In this document: piece by piece, positions 1-5,706 of the stretch
How positions within the stretch are numbered: the stretch's first letter is position 1
How the letters are laid out: every line of letters begins with the position of its first letter
DNA from: an uncultured Litorivicinus sp.
Lineage (GTDB): Bacteria; Pseudomonadota; Gammaproteobacteria; Pseudomonadales; Litorivicinaceae
Reading direction: 5' to 3'
NCBI GenBank assembly: GCA_938091715.1
Contig: CALKMT010000109.1
Coordinates: forward strand, 1 to 11,173
DNA length: 11,173 nucleotides
Made by a program: the position numbers and the translations under genes
The notes under the pieces: generated by a model
Database searches by the model: none
Told to the model about the DNA's origin: nothing
What the model saw: only the letters and a program-made list of their open reading frames with translations

Positions 1-2
1 CG

Positions 3-1238
3 GCCGACCACAAATTTTTGCAGGTTACCCCCAGACAAACTGGAGGCTGGGGTTTCGACGCTAGGCGTTTTCACGCCGAACTGATCGACGATGGCTTGGG
101 CAAATGCCCGCGTTTGTTCCGGTCGGATCCAGTCGGACGGCGCTAGGGACTTGCGCTCACGCCCGGACAGCAGAGTATTTTCCGCCAAGCTGAGCCCAGG
201 TACAGCTGCGTGACCCAGGCGCTCTTCCGGGCAACCACACAACCCCATTTGGCGACGGCGGCTGGCCGAGGCACGGGAGATATCCTGGCCATCCAAAACA
301 ATCGAGCCACTGTCCAGTCGACGCTCGCCCAGCAGGGCTTGAACCAGCGTGTCCTGGCCGTTCCCAGCGACCCCGGCGACGCCCAAAATACGACCCGAGC
401 GGGCAGTCAAGTTGACCGATTTCAGCCCCACCCCAAAACTGGATTCCGAGGCCAGACGCAAATCCTGAGCCTCCAGCCGGATGTCACCCGCCTGAGAATC
501 GGCGGCGGCCGCGGGGATCAGACGCTCGCCGATCATCATTTCAGCCAGCGAAGTCGCGGTCTCTTGGGCGGGATCGCAATGACCCACGACCTGTCCTCCA
601 CGCAAAATCGTGGCCTGATCGCACAGCGCGCGGACCTCGTCCAGTTTGTGACTGATGTACAGGATGCTGCGACCCTCGTCGCGCAGGCGGTTCAGCGTTT
701 TGAACAGTTGAGCCACTTCCTGGGGCGTCAGGACCGAGGTCGGTTCGTCCATAATCAACAGCTTGGGGTCTTGGAACAGAGCTCGAACGATCTCGACCCG
801 TTGCCGCTCGCCAACACTCAGATCCCCAACCCGACGGGTCGGATCCAGGGGCAATCCATAAGTTTCGGACAACTCGGCGACCCGGCCATTCAGATCGCCC
901 TGTGCCAATGCAGGCGGAATCCCCAGGGCCACATTGTCCGCCACGGTCAAAGCGTCAAACAGGGAAAAGTGCTGGAACACCATGCCGACACCCTGGGCCC
1001 GAGCTTCGGCGGGCTTGCGCGGCGTAAACGGAGACCCATCCAGGACCAAGCCGCCGGAATCCGGAGCCATAATCCCGTAAATCATTTTGACCAGAGTGGA
1101 CTTGCCCGCGCCATTTTCGCCCAACAGGGCGTGGATATGACCGCGCGCCACATCAAAGCTAACGTTGTCGTTGGCAATGACGCCTGGGAAGGCTTTGTGA
1201 ATCGCTTGAACGCGAAGACGGGTCGTAGATGAACTCAA
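3..1238 (-). CDS. Nucleoside/BMP-type ABC importer, ATP-binding protein with two ABC domains (3' end cut by window edge)
   Basis: This protein would energise a membrane importer of the BmpA/nucleoside (YufNOPQ-like) class. I translated 412 codons on the minus strand; the frame stays open through the left edge, so about 100 C-terminal residues of a usual ~510 are missing. ABC domain 1: Walker A GENGAGKST (40-48), Q-loop Q89, signature LSVGERQ (140-146), Walker B ending MDEPTS (163-168), H-loop H197. Domain 2 begins near residue 235 with the degenerate nucleotide site GVAGNGQ usual in this two-domain family, and its signature LSGGNLQ lies next to the window edge. The start is TTG at 1238: the only upstream in-frame alternative before a TAG at 1257-1259 is CTG, and GGAAAG lies about 10 bases upstream of the TTG. 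It is divergent from an 8-oxoguanine deaminase gene, which favours a purine or nucleoside substrate (inference). Sugar importers (RbsA/MglA) share the architecture. Confidence 0.9.
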   Translation of the reverse strand, partial: MSSSTTRLRVQAIHKAFPGVIANDNVSFDVARGHIHALLGENGAGKSTLVKMIYGIMAPDSGGLVLDGSPFTPRKPAEARAQGVGMVFQHFSLFDALTVADNVALGIPPALAQGDLNGRVAELSETYGLPLDPTRRVGDLSVGERQRVEIVRALFQDPKLLIMDEPTSVLTPQEVAQLFKTLNRLRDEGRSILYISHKLDEVRALCDQATILRGGQVVGHCDPAQETATSLAEMMIGERLIPAAAADSQAGDIRLEAQDLRLASESSFGVGLKSVNLTARSGRILGVAGVAGNGQDTLVQALLGERRLDSGSIVLDGQDISRASASRRRQMGLCGCPEERLGHAAVPGLSLAENTLLSGRERKSLAPSDWIRPEQTRAFAQAIVDQFGVKTPSVETPASSLSGGNLQKFVVG

Positions 1239-1356
1239 ATTGGTTTTTCTTTCCAGCTACTGGCGCAAGCCGTTAGTCTACTGAAAATCGAGAGTCCGGG
1301 CACTCACTTTGTGGTGAGGCCACAGGCCTTGCACGAAAACCGAATGAGAGAGCCCC
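1239..1356. promoter_or_regulatory. Divergent intergenic region with overlapping inverted repeats
   Basis: This 118-bp spacer separates the leftward ABC ATPase gene from the rightward deaminase gene, so it should hold both promoters. Three overlapping inverted repeats lie at 1303-1329: CTCAC-N6-GTGAG (1303-1318), TGTGG-N5-CCACA (1310-1324) and AGGCC-ACA-GGCCT (1317-1329). They could form an operator or a small leader hairpin. I found no convincing -35/-10 pair and no purine riboswitch core. GAGAGAG at 1346-1352 is the likely ribosome-binding site for the GTG start at 1357. Confidence 0.35.
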
Positions 1357-2706
1357 GTGCCAACGCTGAACATCCTGAACCCCCGCCTGATCGTGACCAT
1401 GAACGACGCGGCCGACGAGCTGGCCGGTCAAAGCCTGCACGTCGTGGACGGCAAGGTGGCGCAGATCGCGCCGGCCGAGCAATTGCCCCCCGCCGATAAC
1501 AGCGTCAATGCTGCCGGCAAGATCCTGTTGCCCGGCCTGGTCAACACGCACCACCACCTGTATCAGAATCTGACCCGGGCGGTCACCGGCGCCCAGGATG
1601 CACTGCTGTTTGACTGGCTAAAACGCCTGTACCCCATTTGGGGTCGCATGCGCAGCGATCACATTCGCGTCTCTACCCAGATTGGCCTCGGCGAGTTGGC
1701 ACTCAGCGGCTGCACCACTAGCTCGGATCACCTGTACATCTACCCCAACGATTGCCACCTAAGCGACAGCATCCAAGCGGCCCAGGCACTAGGGGTTCGT
1801 TTTCACCCCACCCGGGGCGCCATGAGCATTGGCGAAAGCCAAGGCGGACTGCCGCCAGACGCCCTGGTCGAAGACGAGTCCGCCATCCTGCGGGACTGCC
1901 AGGACGTGGTCGGGCAATTCAACGACCCATCCGAGGGATCCATGGTGCGGGTTGGCCTGGCGCCCTGCTCGCCATTTTCAGTCAGTCGAGAACTGATGCG
2001 CGATGCCGCCCTGTTGGCCCGGGAATTGGGCGTGGGGCTGCATACGCACCTGGCGGAGAACGACGAGGACATCGCGTACTCGCAAAGCCAGTTCGGCTGT
2101 CGGCCCGGGGAATACGCCGAGTCCCTGGGATGGGTCGGCGCCGATGTCTGGCATGCGCACTGCGTTAAATTGGACGCCAGCGAGATCGACCTGTTCGCCC
2201 GCACTGGCACCGGCGTTGCGCACTGCCCCTGCTCTAACATGCGCTTGGGCTCGGGCATTGCCCCAGTGCGCGAGATGCGAGACGCCGGGGTGGCGGTCGG
2301 ATTGGGCGTCGATGGCAGCGCGTCAAACGATGCCGCGGATTTAATGAATGAGGCGCGCCAAGCCCTGTTATTGCAAAGGGTGCGCTTGGGCGCGGATGCC
2401 ATGAGCGCCCGGGAGGCCCTGCACATCGCAACCCGAGGCGGGGCTCAGGTGCTGGGCCGCTCGGACATCGGTCAGATTGCCCCGGGCTACCAGGCCGACT
2501 TTGGGCTGTACGATGTCAGTCAGGTTCCAGGCGCAGACACCTGGGATCCGGTGGCCGCTCTATTGCTGTGCGGCCCCTTGCGGCCGACCGACCTGTGGGT
2601 GCAGGGACGCCCCGTCGTTACACAGGGTCACATTGCCACACTGGACTGGCCGAAACTGGTCGAGGATCATGCTCGTCTAGCCCGCGAATTGATGGAGTCG
2701 CCCTGA
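1357..2706 (+). CDS. 8-oxoguanine deaminase (amidohydrolase superfamily)
   Basis: Cytoplasmic metal-dependent deaminase of 449 residues, expected to convert 8-oxoguanine to urate plus ammonia. Visible metal and catalytic residues: H65 and H67 in the NTHHHLYQ motif, H231 with E234 in HTHLAE, H268 in WHAHC, and D319 in GVDGSASND. The segments CTTSSDHLYIYPN, the RGAMSIGESQGGLPPD region and APCSPFSVS match my memory of the Pa0142-type 8-oxoguanine deaminases rather than guanine deaminase or the AtzA/TrzA chlorohydrolases, which are the closest alternatives. The start is GTG at 1357, with GAGAGAG just upstream and the usual family N-terminus (beta strand then LIVTMND). The TGA overlaps the ATG of the DUF1338 gene (TGATG), so the two are translationally coupled. 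It is divergent from a nucleoside-type ABC ATPase, consistent with salvage of imported purines. The family is well recognised; the exact substrate is inferred from it. Confidence 0.9.
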   Translation: MPTLNILNPRLIVTMNDAADELAGQSLHVVDGKVAQIAPAEQLPPADNSVNAAGKILLPGLVNTHHHLYQNLTRAVTGAQDALLFDWLKRLYPIWGRMRSDHIRVSTQIGLGELALSGCTTSSDHLYIYPNDCHLSDSIQAAQALGVRFHPTRGAMSIGESQGGLPPDALVEDESAILRDCQDVVGQFNDPSEGSMVRVGLAPCSPFSVSRELMRDAALLARELGVGLHTHLAENDEDIAYSQSQFGCRPGEYAESLGWVGADVWHAHCVKLDASEIDLFARTGTGVAHCPCSNMRLGSGIAPVREMRDAGVAVGLGVDGSASNDAADLMNEARQALLLQRVRLGADAMSAREALHIATRGGAQVLGRSDIGQIAPGYQADFGLYDVSQVPGADTWDPVAALLLCGPLRPTDLWVQGRPVVTQGHIATLDWPKLVEDHARLARELMESP

Positions 2707-3494
2707 TGTCACGTACGGATACTTTTTTTGACGCCCTGTGGCAGCACTACCTAACAGTCACGCCTCAGGCCCGAGGCATTCATCAACTGCTGGCGGCCCG
2801 GGGCGAGACCGTGCAAAACGATCATGTGGCCTTTCGCACCTTTGACGATTGCCCGATCGACATGGCGCACCTAACCCCGGTGCTGGAATCCCTCGGCTAC
2901 CGATTCGAACAGCACTATGACTTCAGCGCTAAAAAACTGGTGGCCGGCTCGTACGCTTGCCCGGGCCAGCCCAAAATATTCTTAAGCGAGCTAAAACGTA
3001 GCGAGCTATCGGCATCGGCCCAGGCCCTGTTGGGCGCGATGGTGGCGCAAATTCCCGAGACGACCCTGGATCCAAGCATTTTTTATTCCGGGCGGTCATG
3101 GGCAATGCCCACCTATCAGGCCTACAGCGCACTGGCCGACGAGAGTGAATACGCAGGCTGGCTGTCGGTTTGGGGATTACGAGCGAATCATTTCACGGTG
3201 GATCTGAACGCCCTGAACGCCGATCCCAGTGTGCAGACCATGAACGAATGGATTCGCCAAGCCGGATTTTCGATCAATACCGCCGGCGGCGAAGTCAAAG
3301 GCACACCGGCCGACCTGCTAGAACAAAGCTCAACCTTGGCCGATCGGGTGTCCGTGGAATTCCCGGAGGGATCCCAGGAAATCCCCAGTTGTTTCTATGA
3401 ATTCGCTCGTCGACACCCAGATGCATCAGGGCAGTTATATCAGGGCTTTGTGGCGGCTAACGCAAACAAAATATTTGAAAGTACCCATCGGTAA
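2706..3494 (+). CDS. Short DUF1338 protein, 2-oxoadipate dioxygenase/decarboxylase-like
   Basis: A 262-residue DUF1338 protein, related to HglS/YdcJ but much shorter than those ~450-residue enzymes. HglS is an Fe(II) dioxygenase that converts 2-oxoadipate to 2-hydroxyglutarate. The expected metal and substrate residues are present: H40 and R44 in the HVAFR motif (H-x3-R), H162 in RANHFTVDLN, and E232 in CFYEFARR. The region linking these sites is compact, as in other short DUF1338 proteins. I chose the ATG at 2706 because GGAG lies 8 bases upstream, it overlaps the deaminase stop codon, and the N-terminus TDTFFDALWQHY fits the family; the frame is open further upstream, but only inside the deaminase gene. 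The 2-oxo-acid substrate is not known. Tight coupling to the deaminase suggests a role in purine-derived metabolism or simple co-regulation (inference). Confidence 0.82.
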   Translation: MSRTDTFFDALWQHYLTVTPQARGIHQLLAARGETVQNDHVAFRTFDDCPIDMAHLTPVLESLGYRFEQHYDFSAKKLVAGSYACPGQPKIFLSELKRSELSASAQALLGAMVAQIPETTLDPSIFYSGRSWAMPTYQAYSALADESEYAGWLSVWGLRANHFTVDLNALNADPSVQTMNEWIRQAGFSINTAGGEVKGTPADLLEQSSTLADRVSVEFPEGSQEIPSCFYEFARRHPDASGQLYQGFVAANANKIFESTHR

Positions 3495-3509
3495 CAAAAG
3501 GACCTCCGA

Positions 3510-3917
3510 ATGTTATTACGCACCCTAACCCCGAACCTCAGTCTGGCGGATCAACTGACCGAAGACGACTTGGCGGAGGTGATCGCTCAGGGCTATAAAA
3601 CGGTGATCTGCAATCGCCCCGACGAGGAAGGCGATGCCCACCTGAACGCACAACAGGCCAAGGCCGTGTTGCAAGCCGCTGGGGTTGAGTTTCACTACCT
3701 GCCGGTCAACGGCGCTGCGATTACCGACCAGGATGTGATTGATCATCATGACCTGCTGGATCAGGCTGAAGGGCCGGTGCTGACGTACTGCCGCACCGGC
3801 ACCCGCTGCGCCAAGTTATGGGCCCTGGCGCAAGAGGCCGATGCAGACGAGGTGATTCAGGCCGTTGCACGTACCGGCCTGAATATCGAAGACATTCGGG
3901 ATCGTCTTACGACTTAA
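3510..3917 (+). CDS. DUF442 / TIGR01244-type rhodanese-like sulfurtransferase-phosphatase domain protein
   Basis: A 135-residue single-domain protein of the DUF442 family (beta-lactamase hydrolase-like). Its active loop CRTGTRC (near residues 94-100) has C-x4-R spacing, as in rhodaneses, rather than the C-x5-R of tyrosine phosphatases, so persulfide transfer is the likelier chemistry. Upstream it carries the usual ICNRPDEEG motif. In BigR-type operons this domain is fused in front of an ETHE1-like dioxygenase to form Blh; here it is free and the dioxygenase is encoded at 4845-5702. AAAGGA about 7 bases upstream of the ATG is a good ribosome-binding site. It follows the DUF1338 gene by 15 bases and may be co-transcribed with the purine pair, yet its family ties it to the sulfur genes that follow. 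Its 3' end overlaps the convergent YeeE/YedE gene by 11 bases. Confidence 0.85.
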   Translation: MLLRTLTPNLSLADQLTEDDLAEVIAQGYKTVICNRPDEEGDAHLNAQQAKAVLQAAGVEFHYLPVNGAAITDQDVIDHHDLLDQAEGPVLTYCRTGTRCAKLWALAQEADADEVIQAVARTGLNIEDIRDRLTT

Positions 3918-4317
3918 TCAAACGATCATGACCGAGCATGCCGACCACCATGGCCAGGACGAACATTCCGGCTGTGGTGGGCTGTAACAACAAGCTGGCC
4001 AGCCCCGGGCCAGGACAGAATCCTCCCAAACCCCAACCCAGACCAAATAAAACACTGCCCATCACCAAGGGGCGGTCGATGGCACTGGCCGTCAAGTCCA
4101 ACAGCGGTTGATGCAACAGGGTCTCGCCCCGGCTACGCATCAGCCAATACCCCATCGCAGCCACGGGAATGCCCGCGCCCATGACAAATATCAGGCTGGG
4201 GTCCCAGTGACCGGTAATGTCCAGGAAACTTTGCACCTTGGCAGGATCGGTCATGCCAGCGACGTACAGGCCCGCGCCGAATAAGGCGCCCATTAACAAC
4301 GCAAATAAACGAATCAT
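3907..4317 (-). CDS. YeeE/YedE-type half-transporter, PmpB-like membrane protein
   Basis: A 136-residue integral membrane protein with about four hydrophobic segments. Its signature is GWGLGGFCPGPGLASL, with C101 in the GxCPGP motif of the C-terminal half of YeeE/YedE (thiosulfate/sulfur transporter) proteins. Full-length relatives such as TsuA carry both halves in one chain of about 330-350 residues; here the halves are separate genes, as in the PmpA/PmpB pairs linked to sulfide-response operons. The ATG at 4317 overlaps the stop of the upstream half gene by four bases (ATGA), and the N-terminus MIRLFALLMGALFGAGLYVAGM fits the family. A longer frame reaches 4425 but would only duplicate the neighbour's coding sequence. 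It probably forms one transporter with its partner, moving a reduced sulfur species (inference). The 3' end overlaps the DUF442 gene on the other strand. Confidence 0.85.
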   Translation of the reverse strand: MIRLFALLMGALFGAGLYVAGMTDPAKVQSFLDITGHWDPSLIFVMGAGIPVAAMGYWLMRSRGETLLHQPLLDLTASAIDRPLVMGSVLFGLGWGLGGFCPGPGLASLLLQPTTAGMFVLAMVVGMLGHDRLIKS

Positions 4318-4742
4318 GCGATCACTCCAAACACGTGGCGCAACACGGCGACCATCACCACACCCGAGCCAACGAAAATCACCGTGGCGGCCACCGAACG
4401 AATCGACAGGCGTGCCATCCCACAAATGCCGTGGCCACTGGTGCAGCCACTGCCCATGCGAGTACCGACCCCGACCAACAGGCCGGCCAACACCACCAAC
4501 ACAGGCGCGGGGGCTGTAAAGCCATGCTCACTGGGCGCCAGGGCGTGCATGACCGCGGGCATCCCGATCAGACCGATCAGGAAAAATAAGCCCCACTGGC
4601 CGAATCCCATGTCGCCGTTTAAGGCGCGCCCAAAAATCCCACTGATGCCCGTCACTTTGCCTAGGGCCAAATAGCCGATCGCCGCTGAAAGCCCGATCAA
4701 CCCGCCACCCACCGCGGCGGATATTGGTGTAAATTCCGTCAT
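4314..4742 (-). CDS. YeeE/YedE-type half-transporter, PmpA-like membrane protein
   Basis: A 142-residue membrane protein with about four hydrophobic segments, first gene of the leftward pair. The signature GSGCTSGHGICGMARLS contains C100 and C107 and is diagnostic of the N-terminal half of the YeeE/YedE (DUF395) family. In thiosulfate-uptake relatives, conserved cysteines line the conduction path. GGAG lies 8 bases upstream of the ATG, on the minus strand. The gene is divergent from the ETHE1-like dioxygenase across a 102-bp spacer, the typical layout of BigR/PmpA-type sulfide or biofilm operons. The likely role is import or export of thiosulfate, persulfide or a similar sulfur compound together with the second half; direction and substrate are not visible in the sequence. 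Confidence 0.87.
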   Translation of the reverse strand: MTEFTPISAAVGGGLIGLSAAIGYLALGKVTGISGIFGRALNGDMGFGQWGLFFLIGLIGMPAVMHALAPSEHGFTAPAPVLVVLAGLLVGVGTRMGSGCTSGHGICGMARLSIRSVAATVIFVGSGVVMVAVLRHVFGVIA

Positions 4743-4766
4743 TGTTTGCGCTCCATCAAATTTGCC

Positions 4767-4799
4767 ATTGCAGGCCCTTGCATTTACCCGACCTGCAAT
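4767..4799. promoter_or_regulatory. Perfect 8-bp inverted repeat in the divergent sulfur-gene spacer (candidate operator)
   Basis: ATTGCAGG at 4767-4774 is repeated in inverted orientation as CCTGCAAT at 4792-4799, with a 17-base spacer (25 bases start to start). It lies between the pmpA-like start (4742) and the dioxygenase start (4845). It could bind a dimeric repressor or form a stem in the leader of the leftward transcript. A weak rightward promoter, TTGCAT (4778-4783) then 17 bases then TAGTTA (4801-4806), overlaps it. I do not recognise it as a known motif. Confidence 0.35.
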
Positions 4800-4805
4800 T
4801 TAGTT

Positions 4806-4828
4806 ATAAGATTATTCCATTAAGTTAT
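4806..4828. promoter_or_regulatory. AT-rich imperfect palindrome, candidate sulfide-responsive operator
   Basis: The 23-bp element has the form ATAA-N2-T-N-AT, TCC, AT-N-A-N2-TTAT, with 7 of 10 positions matching between half sites. AGTTAT also occurs twice at a 21-base offset (4802-4807 and 4823-4828), about two helical turns. A leftward -10-like TATAAC (minus strand, 4808-4803) overlaps the left arm, so a bound repressor could block both divergent promoters. ArsR-family BigR/SqrR repressors act at such spacers, but I cannot match this element to their published sites. Confidence 0.35.
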
Positions 4829-4844
4829 TTCAGGGAAGCAAATT

Positions 4845-5702
4845 ATGATTCGCCCCATTGTTCACCACCAGTTTGATCCGGCCACCTGGACGCTGACCTA
4901 TGTCGTCCAAGACCCCAACAGCCGGGCCTGTGCCATCATTGACTCGGTATTGGATTTTGATGCAGCCAGCGGCCGGACCAAGACTACCAGCGCGGACCAA
5001 CTGATCCAGTTTATCCAAGAGCACGACCTCGAGGTCCAGTGGATTTTAGAAACCCACGTCCACGCCGACCACATCAGCGCGGCGCCGTATTTGCTCGAGC
5101 AACTTGGCGGCACCCTGGCGATCGGCAATCACATTGTTGACGTCCAAGGCATCTTTGGCGATCTGTTTAACGTCGAGGCCAGTTTTTCCCGGGATGGCTC
5201 GCAGTTTGGACACCTGCTAAACGATGGCGACAGCATTCAGATCGGCACCATGATCCTGAACGCGATGCACACCCCAGGCCACACCCCGGCGTGCATGAGC
5301 TACCAGGTCGGCGATGCGGTCTTTGTTGGCGACACGCTATTCCAACCCGACTTTGGCACCGCCCGCTGTGACTTCCCCGGGGGTAGCGCGGAAACCCTTT
5401 GGAACAGCGTGCAGAAAATTCTGTCACTGCCCGATGAGACCCGGGTCTTTACCGGACATGACTACCTACCCGGCGGACGGGAACTCGAGTTCAAGAGCAC
5501 GGTGGCCGAACAACGGCAACACAATATCCATTTACAGGGTACCCAAGCCCAGTTCATCGAAATGCGCGAGGCTCGCGACGCGACCCTCTCCATGCCAACC
5601 TTGATCTTGCAGTCGGTGCAAACCAATATGCGCGCCGGAGCCATGCCACCCGCAGAAGAAAATGGCGTTAGCTACCTAAAGATCCCCATTAACGCGGTTT
5701 AA
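4845..5702 (+). CDS. ETHE1-like persulfide dioxygenase (metallo-beta-lactamase fold, Blh catalytic half)
   Basis: A 285-residue cytoplasmic MBL-fold protein expected to oxidise glutathione or related persulfide to sulfite with O2, using one Fe(II). The first motif is THVHADH (H71, H73, D75, H76), followed by H146 in TPGHTP, D163 in GDTLF and H205 in TGHDY. The ETHE1-type iron set would be H71, H146 and D163. The GTARCDFPGG segment (R174, C175) is the substrate-binding stretch that separates persulfide dioxygenases from glyoxalase II, the main alternative. AGGGAAG sits 7 bases before the ATG. In Xylella and Agrobacterium Blh this domain follows a DUF442 domain in one chain; here it starts directly with the MBL fold and the DUF442 partner is a separate gene at 3510-3917. 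It heads a rightward operon with a SulP permease four bases downstream. Confidence 0.9.
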   Translation: MIRPIVHHQFDPATWTLTYVVQDPNSRACAIIDSVLDFDAASGRTKTTSADQLIQFIQEHDLEVQWILETHVHADHISAAPYLLEQLGGTLAIGNHIVDVQGIFGDLFNVEASFSRDGSQFGHLLNDGDSIQIGTMILNAMHTPGHTPACMSYQVGDAVFVGDTLFQPDFGTARCDFPGGSAETLWNSVQKILSLPDETRVFTGHDYLPGGRELEFKSTVAEQRQHNIHLQGTQAQFIEMREARDATLSMPTLILQSVQTNMRAGAMPPAEENGVSYLKIPINAV

Positions 5703-5706
5703 TTCT

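Noticed and set aside
210..1232. Long rightward open frame of 340 codons at the left end
   Set aside because: It is antisense to the two-domain ABC ATPase, whose motifs are unmistakable on the minus strand. The rightward product is rich in Q, R and H with no family resemblance, a typical high-GC shadow.
1239..1356. Purine riboswitch upstream of the deaminase
   Set aside because: None of the conserved loop and junction bases of the guanine/adenine or xanthine classes could be found in the 118-base spacer.
1803..2426. Leftward open frame of 207 codons opposite the deaminase
   Set aside because: Low-complexity S/R/A/P-rich translation, antisense to the conserved metal-site region of the deaminase, with no recognisable domain.
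2568..2705. N-terminal extension of the DUF1338 frame
   Set aside because: The added residues lie wholly in the deaminase coding sequence and are arginine- and glycine-rich. The ATG at 2706 has a ribosome-binding site and gives the family's N-terminus.
4318..4425. N-terminal extension of the PmpB-like frame
   Set aside because: It overlaps the PmpA-like gene out of frame and yields a polar, non-membrane sequence. The ATGA overlap start at 4317 fits half-transporter pairs.
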